Shown piece by piece: positions 52,127-62,255 of a stretch of DNA of 64,000 nt. The translations under genes and the position numbers were made by a program. The stretch's first letter is position 1; every line of letters starts with the position of its first letter. The stretch spans positions 17,248-81,247 of the forward strand of contig CBFIEM010000014.1 in the NCBI GenBank assembly GCA_965661625.1. Direction: 5' to 3'. The notes under the pieces are model-generated. The model worked only from the letters and a program-made list of their open reading frames with translations. It was not told where the DNA came from and made no database searches. This DNA is from GCA-2705995 sp965661625 (GTDB lineage: Bacteria; Bacteroidota; Bacteroidia; Flavobacteriales_G; Salibacteraceae).

Positions 52127-54334
52127 TTAGTTGCCGTAGGTAGAATAGAACTTAATCCGCATTAGTCGAACCTCTTCTTCTGTATACTCATCCTCCCCTA
52201 GTTCATTAAGCGCATCTTCTATTGAGTCGGTCTCAGCTTCCAAGAAGTAATCAAAAATCTCCTCTTGATGATCCTCATCCAACTCGTTGTTAATGTAATA
52301 GTCAATATTAATCTTTGTTCCTGAAAAAACTATGTTCTCAAGTTCTGTAACAAATTGACTATCGGTTAAACCTCGTGCTCTAGCCAGATCAGCCATTGGG
52401 ATTTTACGGTCAATTCCTTGAATGATTGCAACTTTTTGACTCGATTTATTAACAATGGATTTCACGACAATATCTTGTGGTCGATCAATATCATTGTCTT
52501 CTACGTATTGTTGAATAGCTTTTATAAAAGGGGCCCCATATTTAGCAGCTTTTCCAGCACCAACCCCTTGGATATTTTTAAGCTCGTCCATGGATATGGG
52601 ATATTGAGTCGCCATATCTGCTAAAGAAGGGTCTTGAAAAACAACAAATGGAGGCACATCTTTTTCGTGTGCTAACTGCTTTCGCAAATCTTTGAGCAAC
52701 TTTAATAATTGCTCATCGCCAGCTGCTCCAGCTTTTTGAGCAGATATTGCATTGGCGTCTTTTACGAGCTCATCATAATCATGATCTTTAATCAATTCGA
52801 ATGATTTAGGGCTGGCAATAAAATCTTTCCCTTTTTCCGATAAATAGAGCGTGCTATATGCTTCTATATTTTTCTTCAACAATCCAGCTACAAGTGATTG
52901 TCGAATGGCAGCATTCCAATACTTCTCATCGTGATGTTTTCCACATCCAAAAAATGAAGCTTGATTGTGACGATTGCTTTTAATATCAGCACTTTCTCGC
53001 CCACACAACACATTTACCACATGTTTCGCCTTAAACTGCTCTTTAACATCTTTTACCGTCTTCAAGAGTATTGAAATCTCATCTTTTGCTTCAACGCGCT
53101 CTTTGGGATTGGTCAAATTGTCATCCATCTCAACTCCTTCACCCGTTTTTTCATCCCATTCTTCGCCAAAATAATGGAGTAAAAACTTACGACGCGACAT
53201 AGCCGTTTCCGCATAAGCCACAACTTCGTTAAGCAGCTGCCGCCCAATTTCTTGCTCTGCCACAGGCTTGCCCTGCATGAATTTCTCCAGCTTTTCGATA
53301 TCCTTATAGTCGTAGAATGCTAAGCAATGTCCTTCTCCTCCATCACGACCAGCTCTCCCCGTTTCTTGGTAATAACCCTCTAGTGACTTTGGCATATCAT
53401 AGTGAATAACAAAGCGAACATCAGGCTTATCAATCCCCATCCCAAAGGCAATGGTTGCCACTATTACATCAACATCCTCCATGAGGAATGCATCTTGGGT
53501 TTTAGCACGCTTACTAGCTTCTAAACCTGCGTGATATGGCAAAGCTTTAACACCATTTACAACGAGTGTTTCTGCAATTTCTTCAACCTTTTTTCGGCTC
53601 AAACAATAAATTATTCCGCTTTTACCTTCTCGTTCCCTTATGAATTGAATGAGTTGCTTTTGTGCTTCAAGTTTCGGCCTTACTTCATAGTATAAATTGG
53701 GACGATTAAAAGAGGCTTTAAAGAGAACCGCATCTGACATGCCGAGATTCTTCATAATATCCATTTGAACCTTGGGCGTTGCTGTAGCCGTTAGCGCAAT
53801 GATGGGGATTTCAGCATTAATTTCTTGGATCATTTCCTTAATCCTGCGGTATTCAGGACGAAAATCGTGGCCCCACTCCGAAATACAGTGTGCTTCATCT
53901 ACTGCGACGAAAGAAACGGTGATCGATTTAAATAATGCTACATTCTCCTCCTTTGTTAAAGACTCAGGAGCAACAAAAAGCACCTTTGTTTTACCTTCAA
54001 CTAAGTCAGAGCGAACACGTTTAGCCTCGGTTTTGCTTAATGATGAGTTTAAGTAATGTGCTACCGAATCGTCTTCAACAAACCCACGGATACTGTCTAC
54101 TTGGTTTTTCATCAACGCTATTAGCGGCGATATGACTAGAGCTGTTCCTTCAGATATAAGTGCAGGGAGCTGATAGCAGAGCGACTTACCACCACCAGTG
54201 GGCATAATCACAAAAGTATCCTGTTTTGCAAGTATGCTTTTTATCACATCTTCTTGCTCACCCTTAAACTTATTGAATCCAAAGTAGGTTTTTAGTGATT
54301 CTTTAAGTGAAGCTTCTCCCATCATCATTTTCAT
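52127..54334 (-). CDS. recQ: ATP-dependent DNA helicase RecQ
   Basis: A 735-residue helicase of recombination and fork repair. Helicase motifs include MPTGGGKSLCYQLP (Walker A), VDEAHCISEWGHDFRPEY (DEAH and aromatic loop), ALTATAT and the motif VI QETGRAGRDG. An RQC zinc/winged-helix region is represented by ETAMSRRKFLLHYFGE and CGRESADIK...CGK, and an HRDC domain lies near 540-640. The C-terminus is acidic (EDALNELGEDEYTEEEV). Start at ATG 54334; the near ATG cluster (MKMMMG) leaves a few codons uncertain. Confidence 0.96.
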   Translation of the reverse strand: MKMMMGEASLKESLKTYFGFNKFKGEQEDVIKSILAKQDTFVIMPTGGGKSLCYQLPALISEGTALVISPLIALMKNQVDSIRGFVEDDSVAHYLNSSLSKTEAKRVRSDLVEGKTKVLFVAPESLTKEENVALFKSITVSFVAVDEAHCISEWGHDFRPEYRRIKEMIQEINAEIPIIALTATATPKVQMDIMKNLGMSDAVLFKASFNRPNLYYEVRPKLEAQKQLIQFIREREGKSGIIYCLSRKKVEEIAETLVVNGVKALPYHAGLEASKRAKTQDAFLMEDVDVIVATIAFGMGIDKPDVRFVIHYDMPKSLEGYYQETGRAGRDGGEGHCLAFYDYKDIEKLEKFMQGKPVAEQEIGRQLLNEVVAYAETAMSRRKFLLHYFGEEWDEKTGEGVEMDDNLTNPKERVEAKDEISILLKTVKDVKEQFKAKHVVNVLCGRESADIKSNRHNQASFFGCGKHHDEKYWNAAIRQSLVAGLLKKNIEAYSTLYLSEKGKDFIASPKSFELIKDHDYDELVKDANAISAQKAGAAGDEQLLKLLKDLRKQLAHEKDVPPFVVFQDPSLADMATQYPISMDELKNIQGVGAGKAAKYGAPFIKAIQQYVEDNDIDRPQDIVVKSIVNKSSQKVAIIQGIDRKIPMADLARARGLTDSQFVTELENIVFSGTKINIDYYINNELDEDHQEEIFDYFLEAETDSIEDALNELGEDEYTEEEVRLMRIKFYSTYGN

Positions 54335-54660
54335 CGGTAATGTCCGAAAAGAAAGTTACATTATTTCGCGAAGTGAATGACTATTTTAGCAAATAGTTAT
54401 TCAAATTAATACACACGCCTCAATAGGGCCTGATAGGCACTTAAAAAGCACGTAGGTTGATTCAAACACAAGCCGTTTAGCTCTGTCGCTGTAGTAACTT
54501 AAATAAATTAGTACTGTCTCGATATACAATACGTGATTACCAAGCCTGAAGTTGGGCTTAATCGCACTCTCGAATTGGTTACTATGATGTTGACATGTTC
54601 ATTGTAAATTTCGTTTTCCGAAACTCAGTAACAGGCTTTGATTAGAGAAGGTATAATTTC
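54335..54660. other. Intergenic region with an AT-rich hairpin, no gene seen
   Basis: The stretch between recQ and the DUF6580 gene lacks a credible reading frame. GAATGACTATTT (54375-54386) pairs with AAATAGTTATTC (54391-54402) as a 12-bp hairpin with loop TAGC and no T-run. Function unknown. Confidence 0.4.
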
Positions 54661-54668
54661 TATTTTTG
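54661..54668 (+). promoter_or_regulatory. -7 box TATTTTTG for the DUF6580 gene
   Basis: Exact TAnnTTTG match, 20 bases before ATG 54689. It lies inside the longer reading frame that begins at 54638 and therefore supports the later start. Confidence 0.5.
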
Positions 54669-54688
54669 TACGAAATACTGAACTGGTT

Positions 54689-55240
54689 ATGAAGAACCCA
54701 AGATTTACATTTATTGTTACAGCAATTTTAATAGCAGCTGCTACTCGACTTCTACCCCATCCCCCTAACTTCACAGCAGTTGGTGCAATGGCAATTTTTG
54801 GAGGAGCGATGTTGTCTGATAAACGATTAGCATTCATCATTCCACTAGTAGCCATGTTCCTTTCAGATCTCATCATTAACAACTTGGTTTATGATCTTGG
54901 ATCCTTTACAGTGTTTCACCCATATGCGCTTTGGGTTTATTTACCATTTGCTGCAATGACCATGTTTAGTATGTTTAGCATTAAGCGTTTGGCATTTCTT
55001 CCGATCCTTGGAACAAGCATTACGGCTTCAGTTCTATTCTTCCTTACTAGCAATATGGGGTCTTGGCTGGCAAACCCTATATATTCAAAAGACTTCGGTG
55101 GCTTGATATTAGCTTGGGAAGCAGGGCTACCGTTCTTTTTTAACACACTAGCTGGAGACCTCGCTTTTAGTGCATTGTTATTTGGTGGGTTTGCTCTTTT
55201 TCAGTTGCGTTTTCCGAAATTTGCACGAGCAAAAGCATAA
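54689..55240 (+). CDS. DUF6580 family integral membrane protein
   Basis: A 183-residue protein with five predicted transmembrane helices. Features matching DUF6580 as recalled: FTAVGAMAIFGGAMLSDKRLAFIIPLVAMFLSD, a YALWVYLPFAAMTMF segment and LPFFFNTLAGDLAFSALLFGGFALF. The family is sometimes found near vitamin-uptake genes and may act as a membrane transporter component; that is inference. The start at 54689 (MKNPRFTF) is chosen over 54638 because a perfect -7 box precedes it. A strong terminator follows. Confidence 0.82.
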   Translation: MKNPRFTFIVTAILIAAATRLLPHPPNFTAVGAMAIFGGAMLSDKRLAFIIPLVAMFLSDLIINNLVYDLGSFTVFHPYALWVYLPFAAMTMFSMFSIKRLAFLPILGTSITASVLFFLTSNMGSWLANPIYSKDFGGLILAWEAGLPFFFNTLAGDLAFSALLFGGFALFQLRFPKFARAKA

Positions 55241-55258
55241 TGAAAAGTTTATCAAATG

Positions 55259-55291
55259 AAAAGAGCTCCAACATGTTGGAGCTCTTTTTTT
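55259..55291 (+). terminator. Intrinsic terminator downstream of the DUF6580 gene
   Basis: A perfect 30-base palindrome: AAAAGAGCTCCAACA (55259-55273) followed directly by its reverse complement (55274-55288), ending in seven T (55285-55291). In practice a few central bases form the loop. On the minus strand it would serve the 971-residue protein gene less well (only TTTT). Confidence 0.92.
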
Positions 55292-55309
55292 ATGTGGTAA
55301 TTTCTGGAG

Positions 55310-58225
55310 TTATTTTGTTTCTTTTTCCCAATTCACCTGGTTGTATGGCTTTCCATTTTTAAGGTAAAATTTCTGACCCCAGCTGTATACTTCTTTGCGG
55401 TACTCATCACCGCGATTACCTTTCACGATTACAATCTGAGTAACTGTTTTGTTACCTTCTTTAAATGTCTTTTCCGTTTTTCCCTGTGAGAATTTCTTGG
55501 CTAATTCATAGTTGAACTCAGTATCGTTTTTAGCATTTTCCGCAGCGACACGAGCTTGTTCCTCTAAAATGCCATTAATGCGATTCAATTGCGACTTCGG
55601 TTTTGATTCCTCAGGGAATATTGCCAAAGCTTCTTGATATTGCGTTTGAGCCTCTTCGTATGATTCTTTTTTAAATGCATTATCAGCTTTTTCAATGATC
55701 GCATTGTAGGCAATCAACTTTTGCTGACGTTCTTCTTCTTCAATTCTTTTGCGCTCAGCTTCTGCAACCAACCGCTCGCGTTCAGCCTTAATTTTATCCA
55801 ATTGTTCATTTGGGTATACCTCTTCTGTCTTCAAGTTTTGCGCGACTAAGTAGCTCTCCTCAGCAATGTCTAAAGACTTATTCTGAAAAGCTTCATCGCC
55901 TTTGGCAATCGCTTGTGCATATAAATTCTGTATCCTCTTTTTCTCTGCTTCTGCTTCAGCTTTGGCTTGCTCTGCAGCTGCTAGCTCTGCCAATTTAGTA
56001 TCGATTTCAGCTATACGCTCTTTTGGCTTCGCTTCATTTGGTAACAACTCCAGTGCATCCAAATACTTCTTCTTAGCCGCTTCCCAATTCCCTTCTTCAA
56101 AAAAGCTATCAGCTTGCTTAATTTGCTGATTAAACGCAGCAAGCTTTTCTGCCCGTTCTGCTTTGGCCTGTTCTGCTGCTAATCGCGCAGCCTCTTCTGA
56201 TGCAATTAATGCAGCAATTTGATTTAACTTTTGGATTGGATATGACTCTTCAGGTTTAAGCTCTTTTGCAGCGTTAAACTTAGCTTTAGCTTCCACAAAC
56301 GATTTTGCTTCAAGTAGTTTGTCTGCTTCAGCAATCGCAGCATCATATTTTGCTTGAAGAGCTGCTAAACGCTCCATCTCAGCCTTTTTACGAGCAGTTT
56401 CAGCAGCTGCTAATTCAGCTAATTTCGTGTTCATTAACGCTAGCTGCTCCTTTGGATAGCTCTCATCAGGACCATATGTTAACGCCTCTTCATATGCCTT
56501 TTTAGCTCCAGCATAGTTGTTCAGATCGCGTAAGTTATTTGCTTTTGTCAATGCAGCTTGATAGTTCTCTTCACGGGAAGCTAATAACTTGAGTTCTTGC
56601 TCAGCTTTATTGATTTGTAAAACAGGATAGTTTTCTTCTGGCATTAGATCAAGGGCTGTTTGATAGGAAGCGATTGCAGCTTTCCAATCTTTTGATGTAA
56701 ACTGCACATCAGCTTGAGCAATCATGGCATCGAATTTAGCTTTTAACGCTGCAATGCGTTCCGCCTCAATGCGTGCTTGTTCAGCTTGCGCTGCAGCTAA
56801 CGCGTCAAGTTTAGTGTTAATTGCGGCAATTTGAGCCTTTGGATAAGTTTCCTCAGGCTTTAGATTTGATGCATTTTGGTAAACTGTTAATGCCGTTTTC
56901 AATTCCTGCTCATCGCGCTTTCTGTCAGCGGCAGCAATCATTTTTTGGTATTGTTTGTCTACTGCATCTGCATCGGCCATTAAGGTTTTGGCTTGATCTA
57001 TTCTGCTTATTGGATATTCCTGTCCACGCTTAACCTTTAATGCCGCTTCGTAATTGGTGATGGCATCTGCATAACTGCTAGCTGTAAAAGCATTATCAGC
57101 CGTTGTGATAAGTTCATTATACTTAGCTTCAATAGCGGCAAGAATCCCCTCAATTTCTTCGAGTTTATTTTTAGGCTTGAACTCTTCTGGACGCCATTCT
57201 AAGGCCTCCGAATAATACAGTTTAGCATCATCATAGTTTGCAACTTCAAAGGCCTTGTCTGCTTTATTGATTGCTTCGAAGTATGCTTTTTCTGCACGTT
57301 CGGCATCTAAAGCCGCTTGTCGTTTTTGTTCTGCAAGAAGAAGCGCTTCAGCAATTTTTTGCTCAACGATTACGAGTTGGTCATTAGGGTATTGCTCGTT
57401 AGTTTTAAGCTTTAAAGCATCCGTATAAAATGTTTTTGCTTGATCCCAAGCTTCTGAAGCAAAAGCGTTGTCTGCACGGGTTAATAGCATAGCATACCGC
57501 TCCTCAACCGATCTATTTGCATTAATCAATTCGGTAACCTTTTCAACTTGCTCTTTGGGGTATGATGCACTTGGCTTTAAATCGAGGGCTGCTTCGTATT
57601 GAATAAGTGCATTTTCAAAGTCTTCTTCTTCCAAGAATAAGTCACCATCACGAATCGCCATTTTGAAATCATCTTCTAGCGTTTCTTCTCGAATCATATC
57701 CCTTCTGCGAGCAGCTTCAACGGCTACCTCAAGTCTTTTCATTGGATCCGACAAGCTGCGAGCATATTGCCGGTCGTTGTCGAAGTTTACTATCAGTGCA
57801 TTGTAATAAATTTTCCCTACTGGATCTTCTAAAATGGAATAATCAACATCTTCGTAATACTCCAACATTTCAATTTCCATCTTAGGCCATTCAAACCCGT
57901 ATTCGCCATCCTCTTTAGGAACTTCCTGCGTGTTGATTTCAAGCTTTTTAGTGGCATAACCTTCTTTTGAAAAAGACAACACAAAAACCTTTTCGTAAGG
58001 CATTTCAAAAGTAAACTTGCCGTTCTTGGTAGTAAGCAATTGATCAACAACTTTTCCTCCTTGCTTTTCGGTAAGGGTACATTTCACGTTTCCCAACTCA
58101 TCCTTTTCTTTCTCGACCTTACCATTAATGATTAGCGTAGGAGTTTGAGCCATGGTTGATAAACCCAAAAAGAGGGAAAGTATCAACAAGCGGGTTTTTA
58201 AGGGGCAAATAAAAAGTGTGCTCAT
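55310..58225 (-). CDS. 971-residue exported TPR-like repeat protein
   Basis: A signal peptide (about 1-26, ending LSTMAQ) is followed by a CarboxypepD_reg-like Ig domain (about 30-105: GKFTFEMPYEKVFVLSFSKEGYATKKL). Residues 190-910 carry eleven copies of a 65-75 residue helical repeat, each ending in a variant of LKPEESYPKEQL (LDLKPSASYP, LKVKRGQEYP, SNLKPEETYP, LAIFPEESKP and others), with Ala/Glu/Lys-rich linkers. The final 50 residues form a separate basic strand-rich domain (VTQIVIVKGNRGDEYRKEVYSWGQ). Probably a periplasmic scaffold. No T9SS domain or lipobox; function unknown. Confidence 0.8.
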   Translation of the reverse strand: MSTLFICPLKTRLLILSLFLGLSTMAQTPTLIINGKVEKEKDELGNVKCTLTEKQGGKVVDQLLTTKNGKFTFEMPYEKVFVLSFSKEGYATKKLEINTQEVPKEDGEYGFEWPKMEIEMLEYYEDVDYSILEDPVGKIYYNALIVNFDNDRQYARSLSDPMKRLEVAVEAARRRDMIREETLEDDFKMAIRDGDLFLEEEDFENALIQYEAALDLKPSASYPKEQVEKVTELINANRSVEERYAMLLTRADNAFASEAWDQAKTFYTDALKLKTNEQYPNDQLVIVEQKIAEALLLAEQKRQAALDAERAEKAYFEAINKADKAFEVANYDDAKLYYSEALEWRPEEFKPKNKLEEIEGILAAIEAKYNELITTADNAFTASSYADAITNYEAALKVKRGQEYPISRIDQAKTLMADADAVDKQYQKMIAAADRKRDEQELKTALTVYQNASNLKPEETYPKAQIAAINTKLDALAAAQAEQARIEAERIAALKAKFDAMIAQADVQFTSKDWKAAIASYQTALDLMPEENYPVLQINKAEQELKLLASREENYQAALTKANNLRDLNNYAGAKKAYEEALTYGPDESYPKEQLALMNTKLAELAAAETARKKAEMERLAALQAKYDAAIAEADKLLEAKSFVEAKAKFNAAKELKPEESYPIQKLNQIAALIASEEAARLAAEQAKAERAEKLAAFNQQIKQADSFFEEGNWEAAKKKYLDALELLPNEAKPKERIAEIDTKLAELAAAEQAKAEAEAEKKRIQNLYAQAIAKGDEAFQNKSLDIAEESYLVAQNLKTEEVYPNEQLDKIKAERERLVAEAERKRIEEEERQQKLIAYNAIIEKADNAFKKESYEEAQTQYQEALAIFPEESKPKSQLNRINGILEEQARVAAENAKNDTEFNYELAKKFSQGKTEKTFKEGNKTVTQIVIVKGNRGDEYRKEVYSWGQKFYLKNGKPYNQVNWEKETK

Positions 58226-58397
58226 ATATAGTTATTCCTGAATCTTGTTTGCGTATTCAACTCACGAAAATATTACAAATCAATAGAATGGATTCATTGT
58301 TCGCACCTTGTTATCCACAAGAAACGTGAATAAAAAATAGTGCCTTCATTTCTTCTATTCGACCGAATAACGCTGAATATTGTGATCTATTGAATAA

Positions 58398-59408
58398 CTA
58401 TTGATTCAAAAACATCAAATGCTGCGGAATAACTCCTGCTGGAAAGCGCTTGAGGATTGTATGGTTGCTATCTAGAACAATAATTTCTCCTCGATTTTGA
58501 TAATCCTTTGCATCGGCGATTGCAATATTTCCTGTTAAGGTATCACAACCCAATCCGTATGCATTTTCAATAAATGTCAATCCTTCAATACGATTGGGGT
58601 CTTGACCCTTTCTCCATTGCCATAAACCGTTATCCAGCCAATAGAATCGGTTACTTTTAGGGTGATACTGAAACCGAAATGGCCTCATTCCTTTCCACGC
58701 GTAAATGGTATCAACACTTCCATTTGTACCACATGATAAAATTCCATTTTGCGTAGCAGTAATAACTTCACCTGCAGTGGTTCTGGCTATCCCGAAAGCG
58801 GAGTCTGCTAAAGCAATTCTTGTTTGAATAACTTCAGTAAAAGGATTAACCACTAAAATTTCATTTGGATTCCATGCGTTAATCCACAAGTTGACACCAT
58901 CAAATAAAAGGTGTTCTGTAGATCCCCTAGTGGTTAATTCGCGAGTTTCCCAAGTAGTGTTCTGTTTCGATGCAATCGTTACTGCTGGTGTATAAAGGTT
59001 TGTAGTCCACAATTTACCCCCTGCTTGTAAGGTATAACGTGGGTATGGCGATTCAATCTCAGCTTCTTGGAGCCAGGTGCTGTCGTTAACTACACGTACC
59101 AAACCAGAATTATTTACTGCAATGCAAAACTGATGGTTAATATGTGCTATTGATTGCGCTACATCTCCTAATGGTAAGCCGTTTGCCTGAAGAAAAACAC
59201 GCTGATAATTGTCCCCCTTTTCAATAGAAACGATACTGACGCTTGCATTCGAAAATCCAAAATTACCCTCATTAGCGACATAGAGGTACGACTCCTGAGC
59301 GAGTACCGGTACTGATCCGGAGATTCCAACAGGACCAATTTCATCATCAGTACAAGCCATTGCTAGTACAAAAATGAATACAATTACATTTGCTCTAATG
59401 TAACGCAT
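58398..59408 (-). CDS. BtuG-like (DUF5074, YncE-like propeller) lipoprotein
   Basis: A 336-residue lipoprotein with lipobox LAMAC near residue 19. The mature part starts ESYLYVANEGNFGFSNASVSI, a hallmark of DUF5074 proteins, and is a beta-propeller by its strand repeats (LWTTNLYTPAVTIAS, LWINAWNPNEILVVNPFTEVI). In Bacteroides the DUF5074 protein BtuG captures cobalamin on the surface and hands it to BtuB. Position directly after the BtuB-like gene and under a cobalamin riboswitch supports the same role; direct evidence is absent. The start at 59408 gives the better signal peptide and overlaps the receptor gene by 14 bases. Confidence 0.82.
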   Translation of the reverse strand: MRYIRANVIVFIFVLAMACTDDEIGPVGISGSVPVLAQESYLYVANEGNFGFSNASVSIVSIEKGDNYQRVFLQANGLPLGDVAQSIAHINHQFCIAVNNSGLVRVVNDSTWLQEAEIESPYPRYTLQAGGKLWTTNLYTPAVTIASKQNTTWETRELTTRGSTEHLLFDGVNLWINAWNPNEILVVNPFTEVIQTRIALADSAFGIARTTAGEVITATQNGILSCGTNGSVDTIYAWKGMRPFRFQYHPKSNRFYWLDNGLWQWRKGQDPNRIEGLTFIENAYGLGCDTLTGNIAIADAKDYQNRGEIIVLDSNHTILKRFPAGVIPQHLMFLNQ

Positions 59409-61269
59409 AACGGAGTCCAAATTGGTAATTAATTCCTGGCATAGGCCGATAAGCTAATACCTGATAATCTTTATCAAGCACATTGTTTACTTGAAATGAA
59501 ACTTCAATGCGATGGTTGGTTCTGAAAAACGATTTACTAAAATAGAAATCCAATAAATCATAAGCAGGCATGTAAACCTCATTTTCAGGATCGACGAATC
59601 GTTGATCTATCCATTGATAATTGCAACCTAATTGATAGCCATAAACTGCTAATACGCCACGTTGGACCACTTGATTCATCGGGACATATATTAACTGCTG
59701 GTCAATTTCATTATCAACTGTTTGGGTGTATTGATAGCTTCCACGATAACGCAAAGAGATTTGTTCCGTAAGTGAATGTGTTACCTGCAGTGCGGATTCA
59801 GATCCTATTTGCCTTACTGAACGAATATTCTGTGGTGTCCAAAAATTGTCAGTAGGCAACCATATAATCCAATTTTCTATGCTTCCTGCATATGCTAAAG
59901 CCTCAAGCTGAACCTGCATATTACCCTGACTCAAGTGCTTTGAAATTTTACACTCCCCTGTCCAACCTTCCTCAGTTTTTAAATCCATATTACCTCCGGG
60001 CACCCAATACAAATCATTCAATGATGGAAAGCGAATTGTTTTTGCGCCATTCATAGCTGCAATCCACGACTTATTCTTACCAAAAGAATAGCTCACTCCA
60101 ACAACAGGAACTAATGGCACTACTTCATCTCCCGATGACTCAGGCCTTAAAAATAACTGGTAATTCAATGATGCTCTATTAGATTCCAAACCAATAATAG
60201 CTTGTCCCCTTACCCTGCCAGAAGAATTGAATACAGCAGGAGTTTGTGCCTGCTCATACAGTGCTCGGCCTTGCAAGGTTAAATTGTGGTTACTGCCATA
60301 AAACTTCATCCCTGCACTGAGCTGACCTTGATTGGTAAAGGTCTTGGAAGAAATGAATGTCAATTCGTGATTAAAATCTAATTGACTATGGTTGTACCCT
60401 GCTGACAACGTCAACATCCTTTTCTTCGCCAAATTTGTTTTTGTATAATCTAAAGATGACAATAAGAATAGGTCATGTTGAGACTGGCTCTGGCCTGCAC
60501 TACTTCCGAGAACGGCTGGTATTTCACGATTTACTTCAGCAAAAAAAACATGCGCATGTAATTCTTCATGAGAGGATAGCAGATACTTGAGATCTGCTCC
60601 ACCATAATACTTATCAAACTGATTGTTTTCCCTTTTTTTATTGACCTCGCGGTTCAGTTGTGTATTGTCGCGGTAAGAAAAATCATTTTTGGCAAATGAA
60701 CCTCCTCCATAAACCCGAAAACCTGCATCTTGCCGATTAGCGCTATATGAAACATTACCACGGAATAAACCAAAGCTTCCAAGTCCTGCTCCCACTTGCA
60801 GACTAGTATCGGCATAAGGCCCAAGGTTTGTTCTCAATTCAATACTGCCTCCTATTCCTCCAAAACCATTGATTCCACCTGAAGGGCCTGAACTAATGAA
60901 CACGTCATTATGACTCAGCACTGGAAATAGCGATAAATCAAACTGTCCCAATGACGGACTATTGATTTGAATGCCATTCCAGGTTACTTGTGTGTGCGCT
61001 GCAGATGCTCCCCGAAAAGAAGGACTCATGAGCTGTCCAGGGCCATAATCTTTGATAAACCCTACTCCAGTATATTTAATCAGCTCCCCTAGGGAACGGT
61101 TTTCAAACTGAGATGTAAGCGATGAATCAACTTCTAAAACCGAGAATGCTTCATTTAACTCAATCCGATTGCTAACCCGCTCAAATTCTGGAAGATTATT
61201 TGTATCAGTTCTCGCATACACATTAATACAACACAGAACCCCGGCCATTGTAAGTACGCTCAGTGTCAA
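59395..61269 (-). CDS. btuB: BtuB-like TonB-dependent cobalamin receptor
   Basis: A 624-residue outer-membrane receptor. A short N-terminal signal (MAGVLCCINVYA) is followed by the plug domain (about 45-150: LGELIKYTGVGFIKDYGPGQL, SPSFRGASAAHTQVTWNGIQINSPSLGQFDLSLFP) and a 22-strand barrel ending YQFGLRYALH. Cobalamin is the inferred ligand because of the riboswitch and DUF5074 neighbour; vitamin specificity is not proven. The first codon of the frame is TTG, in a TTGA overlap with the upstream stop; an ATG seven codons later is the alternative start. Confidence 0.88.
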   Translation of the reverse strand: MTLSVLTMAGVLCCINVYARTDTNNLPEFERVSNRIELNEAFSVLEVDSSLTSQFENRSLGELIKYTGVGFIKDYGPGQLMSPSFRGASAAHTQVTWNGIQINSPSLGQFDLSLFPVLSHNDVFISSGPSGGINGFGGIGGSIELRTNLGPYADTSLQVGAGLGSFGLFRGNVSYSANRQDAGFRVYGGGSFAKNDFSYRDNTQLNREVNKKRENNQFDKYYGGADLKYLLSSHEELHAHVFFAEVNREIPAVLGSSAGQSQSQHDLFLLSSLDYTKTNLAKKRMLTLSAGYNHSQLDFNHELTFISSKTFTNQGQLSAGMKFYGSNHNLTLQGRALYEQAQTPAVFNSSGRVRGQAIIGLESNRASLNYQLFLRPESSGDEVVPLVPVVGVSYSFGKNKSWIAAMNGAKTIRFPSLNDLYWVPGGNMDLKTEEGWTGECKISKHLSQGNMQVQLEALAYAGSIENWIIWLPTDNFWTPQNIRSVRQIGSESALQVTHSLTEQISLRYRGSYQYTQTVDNEIDQQLIYVPMNQVVQRGVLAVYGYQLGCNYQWIDQRFVDPENEVYMPAYDLLDFYFSKSFFRTNHRIEVSFQVNNVLDKDYQVLAYRPMPGINYQFGLRYALH

Positions 61270-62255
61270 TGAACAACAATAATTTGACGATTACGTCGGG
61301 TCGAGTGAGCAACCATAAAATACAAGCCTTTTGGCCATTGATCCACTTGAATTATTACGCTTCGTGTAACTTTTTCCTGCCACATCAACTGACCGTCTAT
61401 TCCCACGATCGAAACCAATTCAGGGTTTACACTACCCGTTTCAAGGTGAAGCAATGACTGAGTTGGGTTGGGATAAATACGCCACGATAAAGCAGTTGGC
61501 TTAGGAACGTTTACAGCACGTTGATCTAAGATTGCCAATGCATCCAAATCAAATCCACCAGCTGCAAACTCAGTTGGATAGGGATCATTTACCATCCAAC
61601 CATTTGATGCGCGTTGTGCATGCAGGGGTAAAACGGACCCGACAACATCAACTATGCGAACCGATACAATGTGAGTCAAATCTAGTTCAGAAACCGTATC
61701 AAGGACACTAAAGTCAAAAGGCACTCCATAACCTGTTGTGTACTTTCCTGCCAAGCCATCATACTGGGTTGGGTCTGTAACGCCATAAGACGCAATCTGT
61801 TGCGCAGTATCCCGCACAGCAATCGATGGAAATTGAAAAAAATCCGTGCCGTTGGAACTTATTTCGACAAAAGCAAACTCCAGAAAATACCCCAAATCGG
61901 CTGGGGAGTAAAAGCCATTTTCATAAACAGCAATATCATACCCTGGTTTATCCGTTAAAGGCGTAACAAAATGATAGGTTGCAATACCACTATCACCTAA
62001 GCTTATGGTAATACCGTCAGCTTTTTGCCCAGCAGCTAAAGCACTGCCAGCTGTAGTTGCCTGAACCGGATTAGCAATATTCTCATATCCGCGTTCAATT
62101 AAAGGCTCCTCAGCCCAACCAACAATCAAACTTGAATCCATATGAATAGCATGCGTCCCAACATTTCCAGGTCCCGGATGGTAAGGCCCTTGTTGTGCAA
62201 ATCCAATACACACAACGCACAGAGCACCTAGAACACTCAGGAATGACTTAATCAT
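61266..62255 (-). CDS. T9SS-sorted surface protein of the cobalamin locus
   Basis: A 329-residue exported protein: signal peptide MIKSFLSVLGALCVVCIGFAQ; a beta-sandwich-like body (about 25-250) with ITISLGDSGIATYHFVTPL, YDIAVYENGFYSPADLGYFLEFAFVEISSNG and DLTHIVSVRIVDVVG, which resembles cell-surface proteins found beside BtuB in Bacteroidota; and a C-terminal type A T9SS sorting domain (WRIYPNPTQSLLHLETG to the end). It overlaps the upstream gene by 4 bases (ATGA) and the receptor gene by 4. Possibly helps bind corrinoids at the cell surface; this is inference. Confidence 0.78.
   Translation of the reverse strand: MIKSFLSVLGALCVVCIGFAQQGPYHPGPGNVGTHAIHMDSSLIVGWAEEPLIERGYENIANPVQATTAGSALAAGQKADGITISLGDSGIATYHFVTPLTDKPGYDIAVYENGFYSPADLGYFLEFAFVEISSNGTDFFQFPSIAVRDTAQQIASYGVTDPTQYDGLAGKYTTGYGVPFDFSVLDTVSELDLTHIVSVRIVDVVGSVLPLHAQRASNGWMVNDPYPTEFAAGGFDLDALAILDQRAVNVPKPTALSWRIYPNPTQSLLHLETGSVNPELVSIVGIDGQLMWQEKVTRSVIIQVDQWPKGLYFMVAHSTRRNRQIIVVH

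Noticed and set aside
55310..58225. Periodic repeats that could suggest a CRISPR array or satellite
   Set aside because: The period is 65-75 codons within an open reading frame and the repeats are similar only at protein level.
58311..58319. Perfect DnaA box TTATCCACA
   Set aside because: A single box without neighbouring boxes, an AT-rich unwinding element or dnaA/dnaN nearby; one such match is expected by chance in a genome.
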